64,000 nucleotides of DNA from NCBI GenBank assembly GCA_963792875.1, contig CAWBXV010000003.1, forward strand, positions 1-64,000. The letters are read 5' to 3'. Shown one piece after another: positions 8,187 through 16,998 of the stretch (within the stretch, counting starts at the first letter, position 1; each line of letters opens with the position of its first letter). The notes beneath the pieces were generated by a model. That model worked only from the letters and a program-made list of their open reading frames with translations, ran no database searches and had not been told where the DNA came from. A program made the position numbers and the translations under genes. The stretch comes from JAHEGP01 sp963792875. Its GTDB lineage: Bacteria; Pseudomonadota; Gammaproteobacteria; Pseudomonadales; JAHEGP01.

Positions 8187-8673
8187 GGCATTCGCCTCGT
8201 TGGTCGGGTCGCTTTGCGCCGCGCCGCGGGTTTGCCGCCGGCGTGCGCGCTCGGTGTCAGCAGGCATTGAAGCAAGCGCCGGACCAGTTCAAATAACCCT
8301 AATAAAAACAAAGGGATGTTTTATGTTGTCGGGCCAGATCCGGCGCCCGCTGGCAGTCCGGGAGGCCGCACTGTCAAGCGCGTCGACGGCAGCGCTCGAA
8401 GAAAACGGTGCGGGGCCGCGGCTTTGCGGGCAAATTGCCGGGCTGTGCGCTTGACTTGCCGGCCGGGTTGCTGAGGCGGTAATAAGCCGCCTGATGGGAC
8501 GGCACTATTGCCGGACTGATCGGGCGCGCGGGCCGCCGGCGCGGCCCGGGTGTAAAGCGGATCGACAAGTCGGGGCCCGGGCCGCCCGCTCCGCTCCGGG
8601 GCCGGTGCGGCGCCGCTTGTGTCGGCCGCGCTTTGGCCTTAGCTTAGTCATCTGTAAGGGAGAGGGCGTTACT
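8187..8673. other. intergenic region between divergent genes
   Basis: This region separates the minus-strand PEP-CTERM gene from the plus-strand DUF1499 gene. It contains the sigma-54 candidate at 8272-8286. No further gene or repeat is apparent. Confidence 0.4.
8272..8286 (-). promoter_or_regulatory. candidate sigma-54 promoter for the minus-strand PEP-CTERM gene
   Basis: Read on the minus strand, the site is TGGTCCG, four bases, then TTGC. It keeps the invariant GG and GC at RpoN spacing, and differs from the -24 consensus at two of seven positions. Transcription would start near 8260, about 75 nt before the start codon. It is a weaker match than the site at 5173. Confidence 0.4.
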
Positions 8674-9180
8674 ATGTTGGCACCGATCAGATTGACCGGC
8701 GTGGCCGGGTTGCGCTGCGGCGCGCGGTGGCTGAGCGCCGGGGCCGTGGTCGCGGCGCTGTCGGCCTGTACCGTGGGTGCGCCCGACAGCGTCGGCCTGC
8801 GCGACGGCCAGCTGGCGCCGTGCCCGCCCAGCCCCAACTGCGTCAGCAGTCTGGCGCGGGACGAGGAACACGCCGTCGATGCCTTCTTCCTGTCGTCGAA
8901 GGCGGCCGATGCGCCCTGGCCCGCGCTGCGGGCCGCGGTGGAGCTGCTGCCGCGCACCGTGGTGGTGGAGGCGCGCGACGACTACCTGCGGGCGGAGTCG
9001 ACCAGCGCGCTGTTCCGCTTTGTGGACGACCTGGAGCTGCACTGGACGGGCGGCGGGGTGGTGCAGGTGCGCTCGGCGGCGCGGGTGGGCCACTCCGACC
9101 TCGGCGTCAACCGCAAGCGCGTCGAGCAGCTCCGGGGGTTTCTGGTCGAGCGCGGCCTGATCACGGCCCCGGCGATGTAG
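8674..9180 (+). CDS. DUF1499 family protein, probable lipoprotein
   Basis: The 168-residue product has an N-terminal hydrophobic stretch ending LSAC, a plausible lipobox. It is followed by the DUF1499 core with CPPSPNCVSS, the W..L..AVELLPRT region and the closing GHSDLGVNRKRVEQLR motif. DUF1499 proteins are small periplasmic or membrane-bound proteins of unknown function. The ATG at 8674 follows AAGGGAGAGGG at good spacing, and the longer upstream frame is Arg-rich and unlikely. It is followed after 66 bases by a permease gene. Confidence 0.85.
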   Translation: MLAPIRLTGVAGLRCGARWLSAGAVVAALSACTVGAPDSVGLRDGQLAPCPPSPNCVSSLARDEEHAVDAFFLSSKAADAPWPALRAAVELLPRTVVVEARDDYLRAESTSALFRFVDDLELHWTGGGVVQVRSAARVGHSDLGVNRKRVEQLRGFLVERGLITAPAM

Positions 9181-9246
9181 CCGGGCGCGGGCCCGCCGTC
9201 GCCAGGTTCCGCCCCGCGCAGGACCCTCCCCTCGGGTGTCGATAGC

Positions 9247-10140
9247 ATGAACGCCAGCACCGCCGCAGTCCTTGAGCGCATCTTTCTCACCGTGTTTCCG
9301 CTGGCGGCGGTGGTGGGCGTCGGCTTCGCCTACGCGCGCCGCTTCCGGCCCGACATGGACGCCGTCAACCGCATCAACCTGGACGTGTTCGTGCCGGCCC
9401 TGGTGTTCTCGGTGCTGTCCGCGCACGCCATCGACTTCGGCCGCTTCTCGCTGCTGGTGCTGGCCGGTCTGCTGGTGATCCTCGGCTCCGGGGCGCTGGT
9501 GTACCCGCTCGGCCGGCTGCTGGGGGTGCAGGCCAGGACGCTGCTGCCGCCCATGATGTTCAGAAACAGCGGCAACCTCGGGCTGCCGGTGGCGGTGCTG
9601 GCCTTTGGCGAGCAGGCGCTGCCGGCCGCCGTGGTGCTGTTCATCACCACCAATATGACCCACTTTTCCCTGGGCGTGTCCCTGCTGGACCGCCGCGCCC
9701 ATCCGCTGGCGCTGCTGAAGATGCCGATGATTCTGGCGGGCGTGGCCGGGCTGCTGTGGAGCGCGTCCGGGGTGGCCCTGCCGGCCGCCGCGGCGACCTT
9801 CGTCGATATGCTGGGGCAGGTGTCGATTCCGTTGATGCTGTTCGCGCTGGGGGTGCGCATGACCAGCGTCGACCTGTCGGCCTGGCGCATCGGCCTGGCG
9901 GGCGCCTGCCTGTGCCCGCTGCTGGGGGTGCTGGTGGCGTGGCTGGCGTCGCTGGCGCTGCCGCTGGGGCCGGAGCTGTCCCGCAGCCTGCTGCTGTACG
10001 GGGCGCTGCCGCCGGCGGTGATGAACTTCATCCTCGCCGAGCGCTTCGGGCAGGAGCCGGCGCAGGTGGCCTCCATCGTGCTGATGGGCAACCTGGCCAG
10101 CCTGCTGTTCATTCCGCTGGTGCTGTTCTTTACGCTGTGA
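9247..10140 (+). CDS. AEC family transporter (auxin efflux carrier type)
   Basis: The 297-residue product is almost entirely hydrophobic, with about ten predicted membrane helices. It shows AEC-family landmarks: NRINLDVFVPALVFS in the N-terminal half, FRNSGNLGLPV in the middle and LPPAVMNFILAERF near the C-terminus. Family members are inner-membrane carriers for small organic acids or similar solutes; the substrate here is unknown. It may be co-transcribed with the DUF1499 gene just upstream and converges on the second epimerase gene 21 bases downstream. Confidence 0.9.
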   Translation: MNASTAAVLERIFLTVFPLAAVVGVGFAYARRFRPDMDAVNRINLDVFVPALVFSVLSAHAIDFGRFSLLVLAGLLVILGSGALVYPLGRLLGVQARTLLPPMMFRNSGNLGLPVAVLAFGEQALPAAVVLFITTNMTHFSLGVSLLDRRAHPLALLKMPMILAGVAGLLWSASGVALPAAAATFVDMLGQVSIPLMLFALGVRMTSVDLSAWRIGLAGACLCPLLGVLVAWLASLALPLGPELSRSLLLYGALPPAVMNFILAERFGQEPAQVASIVLMGNLASLLFIPLVLFFTL

Positions 10141-10161
10141 CCGGCAGCGCGTCGGGCGGCG

Positions 10162-11211
10162 TCAGCCCTCGGATACCGGCTCTGCCGCCGGGGCGGGCGC
10201 CGGGCGCGGCGCGCCCAGCTTGCCGAGCAGGGCCGGCCTGACGTGGCCGGCCTGCCCCAGCCAGCGCAGGGTGTCGATCAGCGAGCCGTCCAGATCGCGG
10301 AAGCGGAACCCCAGCTCGCGCTCGAGCTTGGCATTGTCCAGCAGCTTCCAGTTGGTGGCGTAGACGGTGCCCTCGTGGCTGAGCGGAAAGTCGAAGGTCA
10401 CGAAGTGCTTGAGCAGGTCGGCCAGGCGGCCGATCAGGCGCAGCAGCGGCGCCGGTACCGGCACGCGCAGCTTGCCGATGCCCGTCAGCCGCTCCACGCG
10501 GTCGGCCAGGCCCTGCCAGGGCAGATAGTGCCCGCCCAGGGGATAGCCGCCGGCCGGCAGCGCCGGGTTCTCCAGCAGCTGGCGGTGCGCCAGCGCCACG
10601 TCCCGCACGTCCACGAACTGGGTGCCGCTGACGATGCTGGGCACCACGCGTTGCAGGTAGATCACGATGCCCTCGTGGGGTTCGGTGAGGGTGGGCGAGT
10701 CGGGGCCGATGACCGAGGCGGGGTAGGTGACGTAGACCGGCGCCCCGGCCGCCTGCAACTCGCGCACGAAGCGCTCGCAGGCCACCTTGGAGCAGCCGTA
10801 GGCGTTCTCGGCGGTGCCGACGGGCGAGCTTTCGCTCAGGCTGTCCGCGTCGGGGTCGTACAGCGCGGTGACGCTGGAGACGTGGATGGCGCGGATGCCG
10901 CGCGCTGCCGCGCCGCCGATCACCAGGCGGGTGCCGTTGACGTTGGTGGCGTACACGCGGGCCGCGTCCCTGGCGTCGGTGGACACCATGGCGGCGGAGT
11001 GGAGCACGGCGTCGCAGCCGTCCAGGGCGCGCTCGATGGCGGCCTGCTCGCCGATGTCGCCGACGACGTAGTCGGTGATGCGGTCCCCGTACAGCGCGCG
11101 CATCTTGTCCACGCTGCGCACCAGCAGCCGCACCTCGTGGCCGGCGTCGAGCAGCGCCACGGCGCTGTGATAGCCGATAAATCCCGTGCCTCCGGTAATC
11201 ATCACCCGCAT
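10162..11211 (-). CDS. NAD-dependent epimerase/dehydratase (extended SDR), copy B
   Basis: The 349-residue product carries GGTGFIGYHSA at the N-terminus and a YGCSK catalytic motif. It is a paralogue of the 6129-7169 gene, matching almost from end to end apart from the extreme C-terminus. The start at 11211 is set by a GGTGGAGAAG upstream; the longer frame lacks support. It is a cytoplasmic oxidoreductase, and its substrate cannot be inferred. Keeping two diverged copies within 5 kb suggests different substrates or regulation. Confidence 0.9.
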   Translation of the reverse strand: MRVMITGGTGFIGYHSAVALLDAGHEVRLLVRSVDKMRALYGDRITDYVVGDIGEQAAIERALDGCDAVLHSAAMVSTDARDAARVYATNVNGTRLVIGGAAARGIRAIHVSSVTALYDPDADSLSESSPVGTAENAYGCSKVACERFVRELQAAGAPVYVTYPASVIGPDSPTLTEPHEGIVIYLQRVVPSIVSGTQFVDVRDVALAHRQLLENPALPAGGYPLGGHYLPWQGLADRVERLTGIGKLRVPVPAPLLRLIGRLADLLKHFVTFDFPLSHEGTVYATNWKLLDNAKLERELGFRFRDLDGSLIDTLRWLGQAGHVRPALLGKLGAPRPAPAPAAEPVSEG

Positions 11212-11453
11212 GTTCTTCTCCACCTCTGTTATCGGTCCGCAAAGCGCGCCCTCATGGGCGCTTGGGGATAGCGGCGCAGCATAGCACTTTAGCGTGGCCT
11301 TTTGCTGACAGCGCACGAAAAACTGTTACCGGTTTACCCAGTGGGGCAGGGCTGGCGCTGCCGGTGTTACCTCGCGGTGGCGCCCTTTGGCGCCCGCGGC
11401 GCCGGCATTTGGCGTTACAATGCCCGCCAGCGAAGCATTGCAGGAGCACCGAC

Positions 11454-12278
11454 ATGGCACTGACCCTGACCGGTCTGGAAGGCAAAGTCGCAGTCGTCAC
11501 CGGCGCCGGGCGCATGCGCAGCATCGGCCGCGCCATCGCCGCGGCGCTGGCCCGGGCCGGCTGCGACGTGGTGGTGACGGGCACCGGCCGCGCCCCGGAG
11601 CGCTACCCCGAGGACGAGCGGCGGGCCGGCTGGCGCGACATCGAGTCCGTGGCCGATGAGCTGCGCGCGCTCGGCCGGCGCTGCCTGCCGCTGGTCAGCG
11701 ACGTCGCGGACCTGGCCGCGGTGCGGGCGCTGGACGAGGCCATACAGCGGGAGTGGGGCCGGGTGGACTTCATCGTCAACAATGCCGGCGCCCCCCGCGC
11801 GGGCGACCGGGAGCCGGTGGTGGCGGTCGACCCGGCGGTGTGGCGCCGGGTGTTCGACATCAACCTGCACGGCAGCTTCTACATGAGCCAGGTGTTCGGC
11901 CAGCGGCTGATCGCGCAGGGCGAGGGCGGCGCCATCGTCAACATCTCGTCCATCGGCGGCAAGCTGCTGGCGCCCAACACCGCCGCCTATGCCGCCAGCA
12001 AGGCGGCGGTGCAGGCCATGACGGCGGCCATGGCGGGCGAGGTGGGGCAGTACGGCATCCGCGTCAACGCGGTGTGCCCGGGCATCGTCAGCACCTCGCG
12101 CCTGGACGACCTCCCGCCGGCGCAGTGGCAGGACATCGTCGAGCGCTATATCCCGCTGCGCCGGGCGGGCCGGCCGGACGAGATCGGCGCCATGGTGGCC
12201 TACCTGTGCAGCGATCAGGGGGCGTGGATCAGCGGCCAGCTCTACAGCGTCGACGGCGGGCAGCTGGCGGGACGCTGA
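11454..12278 (+). CDS. short-chain dehydrogenase/reductase
   Basis: The 274-residue classical SDR has the cofactor motif TGAGRMRSIGRA (about residues 17-28), NNAG, a catalytic Ser in NISSIGG, and YAASK. The C-terminal SGQLYSVDGGQ region is typical of FabG-like enzymes. It should interconvert an alcohol and a ketone with NAD(P)H in the cytoplasm. The insertion ERYPEDERRAGWRDIESVA after the cofactor motif is longer than usual in FabG. The ATG at 11454 follows CAGGAG. The substrate is unknown. Confidence 0.9.
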   Translation: MALTLTGLEGKVAVVTGAGRMRSIGRAIAAALARAGCDVVVTGTGRAPERYPEDERRAGWRDIESVADELRALGRRCLPLVSDVADLAAVRALDEAIQREWGRVDFIVNNAGAPRAGDREPVVAVDPAVWRRVFDINLHGSFYMSQVFGQRLIAQGEGGAIVNISSIGGKLLAPNTAAYAASKAAVQAMTAAMAGEVGQYGIRVNAVCPGIVSTSRLDDLPPAQWQDIVERYIPLRRAGRPDEIGAMVAYLCSDQGAWISGQLYSVDGGQLAGR

Positions 12279-12307
12279 GCGGCGCCGGTCCGGCCTGGCT
12301 ATGCTTC

Positions 12308-12391
12308 AGGTGCGGCCGGCCAGGTGCGGCCGGCCAGGTGCGGCCGGCGAGGTGCGGCGGGCAAGGTGCGGCGGGCCAGGTGCGGCCGCCG
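12308..12391 (+). repeat. 14-bp tandem repeat, six units
   Basis: The unit AGGTGCGGCCGGCC is repeated six times without spacers. Copies 1 and 2 are identical, and later copies vary only in the last five bases. The array ends 26 bases before the purU start codon, between purU and the SDR gene, so it would be in the purU leader or promoter region. Confidence 0.9.
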
Positions 12392-12417
12392 CGACCAATA
12401 ACGGGAGACAGCGAGCG

Positions 12418-13284
12418 ATGACGAGCGACGGGCAGACCAACGCCTACATTTTCAAGATGAAATGCCGGGACCGGCTGGGGCTGCTGGCCAAGACCTCCGG
12501 CCTGCTGTACGCCCACGGCGCGTTTGTCACCGAGATCGCGCACTACGGCTCGCCGGATACCGGGCAGTACGTGTCGCGGGTGGTGTTCGACGACCGCGAG
12601 ATGACCGCCAGCCTGGCCGAGTTCGAGATCGCGCTGGCCGAGCTGGCGCGGCGCGAGGACATCAGCTACACGCTGCGCCCGGCGGCCTATCGGCCGCGCC
12701 TGCTGATCGCGGTGTCCCGCACCGACCACTGCCTCAATGTGCTGCTGACCCGCTGGCGCGCGGGCGTGCTGCCGGTGGACATCGCCGGCGTGGTGTCCAA
12801 CCACGAGGACTGCCGGCCGCTGGTGGAGTTCCACGGCATCCCCTTTCACTGCCTGCCCGTGACGCCCGCCACCAAGCGCCGGCAGGAGGCGCAGCTGCTG
12901 GAGCTGATCGAGCGCGAGCGCGTCGACCTGCTGGTGCTGGCGCGCTATATGCAGATCCTCTCCGACGGCCTGTGCGAGCTGCTCAAGGGCCGCGCCATCA
13001 ATATCCACCACTCCTTCCTGCCCGGCTTCAAGGGCGCGCGTCCCTACCACCAGGCCCACGCCCGCGGGGTCAAGGTGATCGGCGCCACCGCCCACTACGT
13101 CACGCCCGCACTGGACGAGGGGCCGATCATCGTGCAGGAGGTGCAGGCGGTGAACCACACCCACACCGTCGAGGACATGGTCAACCTGGGGCACGACATC
13201 GAGGCCACCGCGCTGTCCCGGGCGGTGCTGCTGCACGTGCAGGACCGCGTCATCATCGACGGCGAGCGCACGGTGATCCTGTAG
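12418..13284 (+). CDS. purU: formyltetrahydrofolate deformylase
   Basis: The 288-residue enzyme hydrolyses 10-formyl-tetrahydrofolate to formate and tetrahydrofolate, balancing one-carbon pools and feeding formate to purine synthesis. An N-terminal ACT domain (about residues 8-85) precedes the formyltransferase domain. The catalytic triad is visible in NIHHSFLPGF (Asn and His) and in the Asp of LDEGPI. Length is normal for the family. The ATG at 12418 is preceded by GGGAGA nine bases upstream. Its leader contains the unusual 14-bp tandem repeat. Confidence 0.95.
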   Translation: MTSDGQTNAYIFKMKCRDRLGLLAKTSGLLYAHGAFVTEIAHYGSPDTGQYVSRVVFDDREMTASLAEFEIALAELARREDISYTLRPAAYRPRLLIAVSRTDHCLNVLLTRWRAGVLPVDIAGVVSNHEDCRPLVEFHGIPFHCLPVTPATKRRQEAQLLELIERERVDLLVLARYMQILSDGLCELLKGRAINIHHSFLPGFKGARPYHQAHARGVKVIGATAHYVTPALDEGPIIVQEVQAVNHTHTVEDMVNLGHDIEATALSRAVLLHVQDRVIIDGERTVIL

Positions 13285-13429
13285 CCTGGTCCTGAATACG
13301 CTCGGCCTCCCGTGCGGGCGCAGCGCGCGGTGGCGGCATGACCCGCCTCACCGCGGCCGTGACCGCGCCCGCGTTCGGCGCTATGCTCGTGGGGCGAAAC
13401 GACGGGCGAAACGAGGGGAGAGGCGCGTG

Positions 13430-14302
13430 ATGATCGAGGGCTGGAACGGGGCGAGCACGCTGCGGGTGCCGGGGCCGCTGGTGTCGGCCGAGTGGCTGGC
13501 GGCGGATTTGTGGCATCCGGCGCTGGTCGTGCTGGACGCGAGCTGGTACCTGCCGGGCAGCGGCCGCGACGCCGAGGACGAGTGGCTGCAGGGGCACATC
13601 CCGGGTGCGCGCCTGTTCGACTTCGACACGCGCATCTGCGACCGCGACTCGCCGCTGCCCCACATGCTGCCGGGCGCGGCGCAGTTCACCGCGGAGGTGC
13701 AGTCCCTCGGCGTCGCCGCCGACAGCGCCGTGGTGGTGTACGACGGCGCCGGCATCTTCGGCAGCGCCCGCGCCTGGTGGATGTTCCGCGCCATGGGCTT
13801 TGACAACGTCGCCGTGCTCGACGGCGGCTTCCCCGCGTGGCTGGCGGCGGACCTGCCGACCGAGGCCGGGGTGCCGGCCGTGCCGGCGCCGGGGGATTTC
13901 ACCGCCAGGCTGCAGGCGGGGCGGGTGGCGGATGCGGCGCGGGTGCTGCGGGCCATCGGCGAGCCCGGCATCGCCCTGGTCGATGCGCGCCCCGGCGAGC
14001 GCTTCCATGGCCGCGCGCCCGAGCCGAGGCCGGGGCTGCGGCGCGGCCGCATTCCCGGCTCGGTGAACCTGCCGCACGGCGAGCTGCTGCGGGACGGCCA
14101 CCTGCGGCCTGCCGCAGAGCTGCGTACCTTGTTGCGGGAGCGGGTGCCGCCCGGCGGCGGCCTGATCCTCAGCTGCGGCTCCGGGGTGTCGGCCTGCGTG
14201 CTGGCGCTGGCGGCCGAGGTGGCGGGCTACGACGACTGGGCCGTGTACGACGGCTCGTGGAGCGAGTGGGGCGCCGCGGACGGCCTGCCGGTCGAGCAGT
14301 AG
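13430..14302 (+). CDS. sulfurtransferase, 3-mercaptopyruvate type
   Basis: The 290-residue protein has two rhodanese domains. The C-terminal one carries the catalytic loop CGSGVSAC, close to the CGSGVTA signature of 3-mercaptopyruvate sulfurtransferase (SseA type) rather than the CRxGxR loop of thiosulfate sulfurtransferases. It should transfer sulfur from mercaptopyruvate to a thiol acceptor. The N-terminal domain, with GAGIFGSARAWWMFRAMG, lacks the active Cys, as usual. GTG 13427 and ATG 13430 are adjacent; the ATG is preferred, behind GAGGGGAGAGG. Confidence 0.9.
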   Translation: MIEGWNGASTLRVPGPLVSAEWLAADLWHPALVVLDASWYLPGSGRDAEDEWLQGHIPGARLFDFDTRICDRDSPLPHMLPGAAQFTAEVQSLGVAADSAVVVYDGAGIFGSARAWWMFRAMGFDNVAVLDGGFPAWLAADLPTEAGVPAVPAPGDFTARLQAGRVADAARVLRAIGEPGIALVDARPGERFHGRAPEPRPGLRRGRIPGSVNLPHGELLRDGHLRPAAELRTLLRERVPPGGGLILSCGSGVSACVLALAAEVAGYDDWAVYDGSWSEWGAADGLPVEQ

Positions 14303-14364
14303 CCGCTGGCACGGAACGCTTTCCGGGTGGCAATGACACCTGGCGGGAACAACACAGAGCGGGC

Positions 14365-14392
14365 ATAAAAAAGGGCGGCTGGCGCCGCCCTT
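14365..14392 (-). terminator. rho-independent terminator of the porin gene
   Basis: AAGGGCGGC (14371-14379) and GCCGCCCTT (14384-14392) form a perfect 9-bp stem with a 4-nt loop. On the minus strand this is followed by a run of six T's, placed directly behind the porin gene that ends at 14410. Confidence 0.85.
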
Positions 14393-14409
14393 GCAGTCGC
14401 GGGGGTCGA

Positions 14410-15737
14410 TCAGCCGCCGAGGCCGAACGAGAAGTTGTAGCGCGCCGAGAACTGGATGCGCCACGTGTCGTAGTCAAAGCCGTCGTCGAAGTTTTCGCGC
14501 TTGCCGTACTGCAGCTCGCCGCCGAACATGACGTTGCTGGCCGGGTAGTACAGCAGGTTGACCAGGCCGTAGCGGGCGTTCTTGAAGTTGCTGGCGTTGT
14601 CGAGGTCGCGGTTGTCGACGTCATAGGTCGAGAAACCGATGGTGCTGGACCAGCGGTCGCTCCAGTACAGGTCGTAGAACACCGTGGTGCCGAGCATCCG
14701 GATGGGTTTGAAGTCGGCGGTGCAGGACGTGCCGGCGCCGTTACAGCTGATTGCCGTCGAATCCGAGGTCGCCGGTGCCGTCGTTCATGTAGTTCTCGAT
14801 GGCCTCGCCGCCGACGACGGCGAGCTTGAGCACGCTGTCGCCGGGGCCGACCTTGATGTTGGTGCTGAAGTTCAGGCCCCAGCCGATGGCGTCGTCGTCA
14901 GCCGTGATCGTGACGCATGGGATGCTCGTTATGGCTATGGCCGGCGTCACCTTCCCACTCGACGTAGCGCAGGATGCCGGCCAGGCGGACATAGCCCCAG
15001 TCGCCGCTGAAGGAGTAGGCGGCGGACAGGTCCGGCACCGGATACCGGGTGATGGAGGAGTCGATGCTGGTAACGTTGTCGGACATTTCTTCGGCCTCGC
15101 CATCCCGGCCGAAGCCCGGGCGCTCCAGGGCGAAGGTCAGGCTGTTGTCGCCGCGGAGGGGCATCCAGCGGAACTGCACGTTGCGGAAGAAGGCCATCCC
15201 GGTCGGGCCCCAGTACTCGATCGAGTTGGGGAACACGTTGATGTCCATGAACGGGCTCCAGTACTGGCCGGCGCCGAACGCGCCCATCTCGCCGTAGGCG
15301 TGGCGCAGGCGGAAGGTGGTCTGGCCCTCGTCGACGCCGGTGCCGAACAGCTCGAACTCGAAGATGGTGTAGACTTCGCCGGCCGCGGTCGGGAACCAGC
15401 CCTTCACGCCCAGGCGGCTCTGGCGCACGCTGGCATAGGTGCTGCCCTCCGCAGTGAAGCCGTCGCCTTCGATATCCGCGTCGCTGCCGGGCAGGCGGGT
15501 GGGGCGGATGACGTCGAACCAGTTGTCGTTGGTGCTGCCGCCGTTGTAGCCCATGTCGATCATGGCGAAGCCGTACAGCTCGCCGCGCGCCTTCTCCTCG
15601 CCGCGGGTCTTGTACTCCTGGGCGTCGGGCTCCTGCAGGTGGTAGGCGCCGGAGACGCCCGGCTCGTCGGAAGCCGTTCCGGCGAACGCCGAGGCGGCCG
15701 TCACGGCCAGCGCGAGAGTGGATAGTGGCATTTTCAT
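14410..15737 (-). pseudogene. DcaP-like outer-membrane porin, two frameshifts
   Basis: Read from 15737, the frame begins with a signal peptide ending SAFAGTA. It continues through porin segments typical of the DcaP family (VRQSRLGVKGWFP, FRLRHAYGEMG, SIEYWGPTGMAFFRNVQF). It stops at 14898 (HDHG-stop). The next segment (TADDDAIGWGLNF onward) is in a different frame, and another single-base shift near 14745 leads to the last segment (FYDLYWSDRW to the C-terminal FSARYNFSFG). The pieces join into one beta-barrel of normal length. Each break looks like a one- or two-base indel, so it is either a recent pseudogene or a sequence error. It was probably a channel for small anionic solutes. Confidence 0.8.
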
Positions 15738-15930
15738 AGGTTGTGCTCCCTAGCTCTGTGGTTGTGCGTTGTTATCGCTCTTATAACATCCGGCCGCGTC
15801 TGCGGGCGGTTATTATTCTTGCTGCCCCTCGCGAACAGCGGGCGCGGGTATGCGGTGCCGCGTTCTGATCCGTCTCGCCTGCTGCCCACACCCTCGCGGT
15901 CGCGCGCTGCGGCCGCGAGGGCGATGCGGT

Positions 15931-16998
15931 CTACTGCGACGCCGTGATCTTCGCCAGCACCGCCTCGCCGGCGTTGGCGCCGAAGATACTCAGGCCCAGC
16001 TCGCGCGAGATGTACTCGATGGCGTTCATGGCGCGCACGCTGTTGCCGGCGTCATTGACCCGCGGCGAGAAGGCGGCGATGGCCATCTTGCCGGGCACCA
16101 CGGCGACGATGCCGCCGCCGACGCCGGTCTTGGCGGGCAGGCCGGCGGTGTAGGCCCACAGCCCGGACTCGTCGTAGAAGCCGGCCATCATCATCACGGC
16201 CAGCAGCTCGGGCACGTTCTCGCCCTTCATGACCTGTTTGCCGGTCTTGACGTTCTTGCCGCCGTTGGCCAGGGTGGCGCCCATCATGGCCAGCTGCTTG
16301 GCGGTGACGCCGATGGAGCACTCCTTGGTATAGACGTCCACGGCCTCCATGGGCTCGCTGTACATCTTGCCGCGGTTGTGCAGCATCCAGCCGATGGCGC
16401 GGTTGTTCCAGTTGGTCGCCGCCTCGGACTTGTACACGTCATCGAGCATGGTGAGCTTCTCGCCGGCCATGTCGCTCATCCAGTCGAGCACCTTGGTCCA
16501 GCGCTCCTTCTCGTTCTTGGCCTCGATGGCGCTGATGGTGGCGATGGCGCCGGCGTTGACCAGCGGGTTGCGGGCTGATCGGCCCTGCAGGTCGATGGCG
16601 AGGATGGAGTTGAAGGGCATGCCGGTGGGCTCGACGCCGATCTTCGCGCGCACCGCCTCGACGCCCTGCTGCTCCATCATCAGCGCGGAGGCGAAGGGCT
16701 TGCTGATGGACTGGATGGAGAAGGCGTAGTCGACGTCGCCGGCGGTATAGACCTTGCCGTCCAGGGTGACGATGGCGACGCCGAACAGGTCGGCGGGCAC
16801 CTTGGCCAGCTCGGGGATGTAGTCGGCGGTGGCGCCGGCGTTGAGGCCCTTGTACTTGGCGTGAGCGGCGTTGACCGCCGTCTGCAGATCGCCGACCGAG
16901 AGGGCCAGCGCGCTGCCGGACAGCGCGAGCGACAGGGCCGATGCGCCCAGCCAGCGCGCGATGGGCTGGTGCGGGCGGTTTGGCGTTCTTTTACTCAT
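15931..16998 (-). CDS. glsA: glutaminase A, exported form
   Basis: The 355-residue enzyme hydrolyses L-glutamine to glutamate and ammonia. The serine-beta-lactamase-like fold shows the catalytic SxxK in FSIQSISK, NPLVNAGAI, and the ECSIGVTAKQLAMMGATLANGG block. Unlike the ordinary cytoplasmic GlsA (about 300-310 residues), it has a positively charged, hydrophobic leader (residues 1-32, ending GSALA), so a periplasmic location is likely. AGGGAGA precedes the ATG. It forms a functional group with the exported asparaginase and aspartase at 32.4-35.0 kb. Confidence 0.93.
   Translation of the reverse strand: MSKRTPNRPHQPIARWLGASALSLALSGSALALSVGDLQTAVNAAHAKYKGLNAGATADYIPELAKVPADLFGVAIVTLDGKVYTAGDVDYAFSIQSISKPFASALMMEQQGVEAVRAKIGVEPTGMPFNSILAIDLQGRSARNPLVNAGAIATISAIEAKNEKERWTKVLDWMSDMAGEKLTMLDDVYKSEAATNWNNRAIGWMLHNRGKMYSEPMEAVDVYTKECSIGVTAKQLAMMGATLANGGKNVKTGKQVMKGENVPELLAVMMMAGFYDESGLWAYTAGLPAKTGVGGGIVAVVPGKMAIAAFSPRVNDAGNSVRAMNAIEYISRELGLSIFGANAGEAVLAKITASQ

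Noticed and set aside
12308..12391. Possible CRISPR array
   Set aside because: The units are 14 bp and directly adjacent with no spacers, so it is a simple tandem repeat.
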